Part shown: piece after piece, positions 7,779-16,700 of the stretch
How positions within the stretch are numbered: position 1 is the stretch's first letter
How the letters are laid out: each line of letters opens with the position of its first letter
Source: Dickeya dianthicola NCPPB 453
GTDB taxonomy: Bacteria > Pseudomonadota > Gammaproteobacteria > Enterobacterales > Enterobacteriaceae
NCBI RefSeq assembly: GCF_000365305.1
Contig: NZ_CM001841.1
Span: 2,385,512-2,449,511, forward strand
Length of the DNA: 64,000 nucleotides
Reading direction: 5' to 3'
Notes under the pieces: generated by a model
Database searches by the model: none
What the model was told of the DNA's origin: nothing
Seen by the model: the letters and a program-made list of their open reading frames with translations, nothing else
Made by a program: the position numbers and the translations under genes

Positions 7779-10700
7779 TACTTAATCACCCCTGTTTGAC
7801 GATTTCTATCGATAATCTGATTTATAGCATCATCGACCTGTTTTGGATCATAGCCCCGCTCGATCATGTTACTTCTTAAAGCATCAGTATCACGACATAC
7901 TGCACCACAAAGATCCATTGCGTCCTTCTGAACCTGTGCAGCAGTATTTTTTCCGCCATAAGTCGGGCCTGCCTGATGAACATCTTTAGGGACTTCTACA
8001 GCAGTGGCATTTTGATAAAGATTTTTTACTTCTGCCTCGGTTAATGGACGTCCAAGTTCATTCTCCTTGGCTTTTCGTAATGCAGCAAAAGAGGGAATAT
8101 GATCATGCTCTAAACCATCACCCACTACAGCACGATCTTTAAGCTCTTTATATGAACCAACATCTAACTGCTTAACCGCCTGAATCTCATCACTGGCCTT
8201 ATTGATCAGCTTCGAGGCTTCAGCAAGTTCCCCTTTCTTCAGCGCTGTCTCAGCCGCTTTGATGGCCTTGCCCGCCGCATCCCCTGCGCCCGGTATCAAC
8301 CCTACCGCGGCGGCAAGATAATCCAGAGCGCTCTGTGCTTCTGCAACGCTCTTGATATCACCTATCACCGGCACAAAATCTGCACCGGCTGCAAGGGTTT
8401 CTTTCAGCGCTTCACGCCGCTCGTCGTACATCTTCACCGAGCAGGCTTCCGCGCTTAATCCGGCACAGTTTTCCTTCTTGTAGCGTTCGTTCTCCGCCTC
8501 GACGTACTCTCTGGCCTTCTGCTCCAGCGTCTTGCCTTCAGACTGCGCCTGCGCAATATCACTCAGAGAGTTATTCTCGGTCGCATTACGCCCGGCCTGC
8601 GCACCGGTCGCCGCTCCGGTGGTATTCCCCGACGCAATCCCCGATGCCAGCCCTGCCGCCAGTGAAGCCAGCGCACTCACCGACTGTTTTTCCGCTTCCG
8701 TCAGGTCGCGGGGGTCTCGTCCCGGGTACAGCTCCTTCATGATCAGCAGCTGCGCGGTCAGCTCGCCGCCGGCCGCACCCACCGCGCCCGCCACCGCATC
8801 CTTGCCGGACAGTTGCGCTACCACCGCCCCCATCAGTGCATGGCCCATCGCATTGGCTGCGATGTCCGATGCCGTGGCTTTACGCTCGTCCGGCGGCATC
8901 GTGACGCTTTTCACCAGTTGCGCCAGATACGGCGCCGACGCCCCAGCCAGCGCCTGCTGCAGGTTGCCGCCGCCCGCCAGCGCCTGAATCGCCGCCGTTG
9001 CCGCCTGCGCCGCCCGTTGCAGGTCGCTGCCGGTGCCGTAAGACTGCATTACCGCCTTGTAATCCGCCGTTTGCGTCAGGTCTTTCTTGTATTTCTCCCA
9101 CTCTTTTTCGGTCGCGTTATCCGCCGGGCGATCCACCTTGCCGCCGGCTTCTGCTGCCCGCACCGCGCGGATTTCGCCTTCGGTGCGGATAACATCCATC
9201 ACCTGCGCGCCCAGTTCACCCACCATCTGTGCCGTCTGCAGGCGCTTCTGCTCTTTTTCCTTGTCGAAGATCGGGCTCAGCGCATTATTGGCGTGCTCCA
9301 CATCCCGGCTCAGCGCGGCAATATCCTGCTGCTGACCGGCCTGATTACGGATAATCAGCGCCCCGTCGCTCACCGCCGCGTAGGTGGTGCTGCCGGCATT
9401 GCCGCCGCGGCCCATCGACATCAACGCCGACGGCGCGGTCAGGGCCGCCGATTTCAGCATATCCGACATACTCAGCGACGGGCTGGCGCTCAACCCGATA
9501 CCGCTGTGCGACACCGAAAATTCTGCCCGGTTGTCGATATTGCTGAAGCCCAGCGTGCCGGTATCCAGCCGGTTTTTATCCGCGCCGGCGGTTGAACCAA
9601 TTACCGCGCCGTCCAGTTGCGTGTGGTCGCCGACGCGGATGTCGTAACCGCCTTTGCCGGCGAACAATCCGGTCTGCTGCTGCACGCTGTCAAAGCTGCT
9701 GTGCATTTTGTCCTGGCTGGCGCTCAGGTAGCCGCTGCCGGTCATGCTGCCGAAGGTAAAGCTACCGCCCGCCGACACGCTGGTCTGCTTCGAGTCATAG
9801 CGGTTGCTGTCCTGCTGGCTTTTCAGCAGCAGGTCGCCGCCCACGTTTGCCACAATGCGCTCGCCGCTGACCTGCGCGCCCGTCAGGCGCGTGTCGCCGC
9901 CGCTGGTCAGGCCAACCTGCTGTCCGGCATCCACCGTGGTTTCCGACCAGCTGTTGCCGTTGCCCAGTTCACGGCCTTTGGCCGCGTTGACGTTGGCGAA
10001 AACGCTGAATCCGGCGCCGCTGTTGCTCAGGCCGAAACTGACGCCGATATTCCCGCCGCTACTGCTGTTGCTGCCGGTCAGCGACTCGGTGTTGCGCGCC
10101 GACAGCAAATTGATAGCCCGGGCGGCATTCAGCTCCACATTGTTGGCGGCTTTCAGCTGGCTGCCGACCGCGGTGATATCCCCCTCACGCGCCACCACGC
10201 TGATATCATGACCCGCGTTCAGCGTCGAGGCAAAACTCTGCGACTGCTCGCTGGTCTGGCTGCTGCTGGAGCGCTGCGCCCCCAGCGACACGCTGATGCC
10301 GACAAACGACGAGGCGCCCTGGTTATTGGTATCCACCTGCGTGCCCTGATACGCCTGATACCCCGACAGCACCGCCTTCATCCCCTGCAGCGCCTGCAGC
10401 CGGCTGTCGCTCTGCTCCCGCACCGCCTGAACCGCCTGCACCGCACTGTTCAGCGCCGACCCCACCACGCCCGACAGCGTTACCGTCAGCCCGGCGGTTT
10501 TTTGCTCCGTCTGGCGGGACTGTGTGCGGGTATCGTAGCCCGGGTCAATGGTGACAGTGTTGCCCGTCACCTGAATGTCCCGCGCCGCAATCACATCGGT
10601 GCCCGCCATCGCCACCGCCTGACCGGCATTCAGGCGCACCGACCCATTGGTACTGCCCAGCGTGCTGACGCTCTGGCTCTGGGTGGTCGCCTTGTCGTCC

Positions 10701-13700
10701 AGTTTCTGGCTCTGGGACGTGCTGCCTATCGTAAACCCTATTCCGCCCCCGCTGAACACCCCGCTCTTCCTGCGACTGTGCTCCTCGTAGTTACGGTAGG
10801 TTTCCACACTGGCCGCGGTCGTGATGTCGTGCCCCGCCGTCAGCGCCACCTCCCCGTCCGCCGCCACCGCCGAGCCCGCCACCCCGATGTCGTGCCCCGC
10901 CGTCAGCGCCACGCTGCCCCCCGACAGCAGCGTCCCCTTCTCGGTGGTCTGCTGCGTGTCACGCAGCGTGTGCGTGGTGGTCGTCGACAGGAACCCCTTC
11001 TTCACCGTGGTTTCTTCAAAAAAATCATGCCGGCTTTCCGTCGCCGACAGCAGGCTCAGGTCGCGCCCCGCCTGCGCCGTCAGCGCGCCCCGCGTTTCCG
11101 CCTGCGCCCCCTGCAGCGTCAGGTCCTGCCCCGCCCGCAGGCTCAGCCCTTCGCCGGCGTTCAGCACCGTGCCCTGCTGCGTCACCGTCTGCTGCCAGTC
11201 CAGATGCCGACTCCACGCGTTCGAGCTGAACTGTTCTTCGTCAGCCGACAGCAGGCTCAGGTCCCGTCCCGCCGACAGCGCCAGCGTCCCCGCCGCACTC
11301 AGCTGCGCCGCCGTGCTGTTCAGGTCGCGCCCGGCGCTCAGGCTCAGGTCGCCCCCGCCGGCCACCGTGCTCTGCACCAGTCCCTGACTGCGCCGCTCGG
11401 TGCTGGCCCCGCCCGTCTGGCTCACCGTGTCCGTCAGCGTGGTCAGCGCGTTCAGCCGGATGTCGTTGCCCGCCGCCAGTTGCAGCGGCCCGCCCGCGCT
11501 CAGCTGCGCCCCGTTCAGCGCGATGTCGTGCCCCGCCTGCAGCGTCAGCCCGCTTTGCGCCGTTATCAGCCCGGTCTGGCCGATGTCGGTGCGCGTCAGC
11601 GACCCGCTGCCCCGCCCGTCTCGTGCCGCCGTCTGCCACTGGTCTGTTGTCGTGGTGTTGACGATGTCGCCGTTGACGCTCGCCAGCGTCACCGTGTTGC
11701 CCTGTATCGTCGCGCTGCTATTGGTCAGGTTGCCCAGCGCCACCAGATTGAGCGCGCCCCCCGCGCTCAGCAGCCCGCCTTCACTGTTGCTCAGGTTGCC
11801 GCCGCCGGCGATGTTGAGCACATTCAGCGCCGTCACCGTGCTGCCGCGGTTGTCGATGTCCCCGCCCGCGCTCAGGCTGACGCTGTTGGCCACGATGCGG
11901 CTGCCTGCAAGATTGGTTTTATCCGCCTGTGCCAGATACAGCTTCGGCGCCAGCACCGTCTGGCCGCCGACGGTAATGTTCTCCCACCACACCAGGCTGT
12001 GGCTCAGCCCCGCCACCTGCTCCGGGCTCAGGCTCACCCCCAGTTGCAGGTTCAGCCGGCTTTTCTCCGCCGCCGCGTTGTCCATCAGCTGCTGCATCTG
12101 CGCCAGCTCCGAGCCCACCCCGTTCAGGTAGCGCTGCCCGGTCTGGCTCAGCACCGCGTTGCTGATATAGCGGGTGTCGAACGCCGCATCGCCCAGAAAA
12201 CGGTAGTCGTGCTCCGCATCCAGATTCAGTTTGCCCAGCAGGTAGGACGAGCCCAGCACCTGCGCCGGGTCGGTCAGCGTCGGGCTGCGCTCCACCGGCA
12301 CCGCGGTGCCCGGCGTCTGCCCCAGCAGGCCGCGCAGGTCACCGAACAGGCTGTTGTCCACCTGGCCGAGCCGGCTCAGCGTCGGGTTGCTGCGTATCAG
12401 GTAGCGGCTGTCGCCAGCGGTGTCGGCCACAAACAGCCCGTTCTGGCTGGTCGGCAGCGGGTAGTCGCTCAGCGACGGGCCGGCCACCGGGGCCAGCCCC
12501 TGACTCAGCGCCGCCCGCAGGTCGCTCAGGGCGAGCGCCCCCGGAACGACCGGCGCGGCCGTCCCCAGCCCGCTGTCGATACCCGCCGGGGTCAGCGTGC
12601 CGCCGCCGGCGGGGGTATCGCGGGTGACGGCGCCGGCAGCGGTGCTCAGGCGGTCCGCCTGACCGGCCAGCGCCACGCCGGGCCCCGTGCCCGACAGGGC
12701 ACTGCCGCTGACGGCCGTGGCCGTGCCGCCGCTCAGTCCGCGGTCAGCCTGTGCGCCCACCGGGGCCGGCGCATTCACGCCCGCCAGTGTCGGCGTGGCC
12801 AGCGCCGGCATAAAGCCGCCGCTGCCCGGTTGCAGGCTGGTATTGCTGATGTTTTGCGAGAAGCTGGCGGTGATCGCACCGCCCGCCTGAATGGTGGCGG
12901 CGTAGGTCTGGCCGTTCGCGCGTTCATAAACAGGCTCACCAGCTAAAGTAAATTTTAAAGACCCATTATCTAAACTAAAAGTCTCGGCTCCCCCACCATC
13001 ACGATGCTTCGAGTCATGGAATACTACATAGTCATACCCTGAATCATCGTTATTTCGGGTATTGCGGTCTACTTTTATATAGATACTTTGATCTTTCCTT
13101 GCTAATACATGGACTGGTTCTTTTAATCTCGGCATTCCTAAATCAATACCCACATATTTATAGGTAATATATTGCGTCAACTCACCTGAAAAATATGTCT
13201 GATTACTCAGGTTTTCTCCTGTTAAAATCATATTCCCTTGAGTATAAATAGAAGATGCATTATTCAGTAAGAAACCGGCATTTAAAAACATATTAGATGC
13301 AGAATTAATTTCTGCAGCTCTCCCCTGAGAGCTTACAGATACCGTTTTCTCCTGCAGTATTATCTTCTGAAGGACTGTCTCTTCTTTGGGGACTAAAATG
13401 TGAAAGGTTCTTCCATTGCAGTCATTTTGACGACATGCTGTATCATAAATATACTCGCCAATACCTAATTCGCCGTCTTTAAACCAACTAACCGGTATTG
13501 TTGCATCAGTCCCGCCCGCCCAGTCCGGCATGTCCGCCGCCGTGCTGCCGCTCTCGGTGACGGTCAGCCCTTCCCGCTGGTTGGTCAGCGTGCCGGTGCG
13601 GACCGTGATATCCCCGCGCTGCGTCTCGATGGTGCCCGAACTGTTCAGCACGCTGCCGCTGGCATTGCCCGCCGCATCACGCTGTATCCACAGGCTGTTG

Positions 13701-16700
13701 CCCGCCAGAATGTTGCCGAACCGGTTGACCAGTGCATCCGACAGCAGCCACAGGTTGCCCCCGCCGTACAGCAGGCTGCCGTTGTCTATCAGCCCGCCTG
13801 CCTGCAGCAGCAGGTCGCCCGCCGTGCCGACAAAGCCCCGGTTGGTGATGTCGCCATCGGCCAGCAGGCTCAGCGGCCCGCCGCCCTGAATGCTGCCGCT
13901 CTCCGTCTGGCTGATGGCCGCCGCCGACAGCGTGCTCGCGCCATTGCCCGCCACGATGCGGCCCTGCTGCGTCAGCGTGCCGCTGCTGCTGACCGTCACC
14001 CCGTGGCCCTGCAGCGTCCCCGCCTGCACCAGGTCCCCCGTCACGTTCAGCGTCAGTTGCCCGCCCGCCGCCAGCGTGCGCGTAAAAGTGAACGGGTTGG
14101 TGATGTCCGCCCGCAGGTCGCCCAGCGCCGCCAGCTGCCCGTTCTGCACCAGTTGCCCGGTGCGCAGTTGCAGCCCGCCCGCGCTGTACAGCCGCGCCCC
14201 GTCCGCGTTGGTCAGGCTCGCCGCCTGCAGCGCCAGCCGCGTCAGCGCCAGCAGCGTGCCCCGGTTCTCCAGCGCGCCGTCGGTGGTGATGTCCAGTTGC
14301 CCGGCCTGCACCGTGCCGGCGTTGGTCCACTGCGGCAGGTGCAGCGTCAGCCCGTTCTGCGCCTGCAGCGTGCCTCGGTTGTCCAGCTGCGCGGTGCGCA
14401 GCGTCAGGTCCGTGCCCTGTACCCAGCCCGCGTTGGTCAGCTGTGGCGCGCCCAGCGCCAGTTGACCGCCCGACAGCAGCTGCCCGCCGCTCAGGTTGTC
14501 CAGCCGGCGGCCGCCGTCTACCGTCAGGCTATTGCGCCCCTGTATCTGCCCGGCGTTGCTCACCGTCGCCCCGCCCAGCGACACCGTGCCGCCCGTCAGC
14601 GCGGCCCCGGCGGTGTTCTCCAGTGCGTCAGCCAGCGTGGCGCTCAGCTGGCCGCCGGCGGTTATCGTGCCCTGATTGCGCAGGCGCGCGGCACGTAACG
14701 TCACGTCCCGCGCCTGCCACTGCCCGGCAGTGTCTATCGTCGCCGCACTCAGGCTGAACGCGCCGTTGCTGCCCAGCCGGCTGTCCGCCCCGCCCTGATA
14801 GGCGCCGGTCAGTTGCAGGTCGCCGTCGTCCAGCCCCAGCAAGGTCCCCTGATTGAACAGGGTGTCCGCCGTCAGTGCCAGCCGCGATGCCTGCCACAGC
14901 CCCCGGTTGTCCAGCGTGCCGGTGGTGAGCTGGCCGCGCCCGCCGCTCAGCAGCCGGCCGCCGGTCTGGTTGGTGACGTGGTCACTGTACTGTGCGCTGA
15001 AGCCCCCCAGCGCGGTCAGCGTGCCGCCGTTGTCAAACTGCCGGCCGCGCAGCGTCGCCTCGCCCTGGGTGGTCAGTTGCCCGGTGTTGGTCAGGCTGGC
15101 CGCGTCAACCGTCAGACTGTTCAGCCCGGTTATCTGCCCCCGGCTGGTCAGCGACGTTCCGCGCACGGTCAGCTCGCCCGCCTGCCACAGCCCGCCGTTG
15201 TCGGCGGTGTCGATGGCCAGCATTGCCGTGCCGCCGCTCAGCAGCCGGCTGTCGGCCCCGCCGGTATAGCGCGCCACCCCGTCCAGCGTCAGCGCCGCCG
15301 TGCCCTGTATTCTGCCGGCGTTGTCCACCGTGCCCGCCCGCACCGTCAGCGCCTCGCCCTGCAGGTCGCCGGCGTTGCTCAGCGCCTGCGCGCTCACCGT
15401 GGCGGCCCCGTTGCCCAGCAGCGCCCCGGTCGCCAGATTGGTCAGGTCTCCCCGGCTGGCGACGTCCAGCTGCGACAGCCCCACCAGTCGCCCGCCGTTG
15501 GTCAGCGTGCCGGCGGTGACCTGCAGCCGCTCGCCGCCGATGTCGCCCTGCTGCGTCACCCGGTCCGCCGTCAGCGTCACCGCGCCGTTGCCCCGCACCT
15601 GACTGCCCACGCCGCCGGTGTAGCCCTGCGTCAGGTTCAGCGTCACCGCGTCCGTCGCCCACAGCGCGCCGGCGTTGTCCAGCGTCCCGGCGTCAAGCCA
15701 CAGGTTTTGCCCCTGCCAGTATCCCTGATGGGTCACCGTCCCGGCCTGCACCCGCCAGTCGCCGTTGCTGAGCAACTGCCCGCCCGCGCCCACCGTCAGC
15801 CCGTCGCTCAGGCGCAGCGCGCCGCCCTGCTCCGCCAGCAGCGTGCCGCCGTTATCCAGACGGTCGCCGGTCAGGCTCAGCGTGCGGCTCTCCACGCGGC
15901 CGCCGTTGCCGATGTCGTCCGCCGTCAGCATCAGCGCGCCGCCGGTCGACAGCGTGCCCGCATTGTCCAGCGCACGACCGGTTAGCCGCCCGTCGCCCCC
16001 CGCGCTCAGCGTGCCGCTGTTGCTCAGGCCGCCCGCACTGAGGGTCTGTACATCCTGCGCCAGTCGTTGCGCCGCCCGCAGCGGGGCGCCGTCCGCCGTC
16101 GGCAGCGTGACCATCAGGTCGCCGTCGCTGTGTATCCGCCCGGCGTTGCGCAGGCGGTCCGCGCTCAGTTGCAGGCTGCCGGCCTGCCACGCGCCGTCGT
16201 TGTCCACCGACGCTGCGTTCAGCACCGCCGCCCCCTGCGTCAGCAGGCGGCCGGTGGCGGTATTGGTGAGCGCGTCGTCTGCCGTCAGCGTCAGCGCCGA
16301 GATACCCAGCACCTGCCCGGCGTTGCGCACGCGGCCTGCCGTGACCGCAATACGGTCGCTCTGCCAGTCGCCCTGATTGTCCAGCTCAGCAGCCGTCAGA
16401 CGCCCGTCGCCCTGACTCAGCCACCGGCCCCCGGCCTGATTGCGGGCGGTGCCGGCTATCGCCAGCGTCAGCGCATCCACCCCCAGCAGCGTGCCGCCGT
16501 TGTCGAGCGCCTCCGCCGTCAGGTCCAGTCGCCGTCCTTCCAGCCGCCCGGTATTGGTCAGCGTCCCCGCCGTCGTCACCGTCAGCGCCGTCAGCCCGGT
16601 GACCGTGCCGGTGTTGGTCAGTGGCCCGCCGCTCACCGCCACCGTGTCGCCCTGCCAGTGACCGCCGTCGTTGACGATAGTCGTCCCCTCCAGCGTCAGG

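Noticed and set aside
9617-12946. A 1109-codon open frame antisense to hecA
   Set aside because: It is Arg/His/Ala/Gln-rich with no domain and lies opposite the repetitive GC-rich hecA coding strand; it is a composition artefact.
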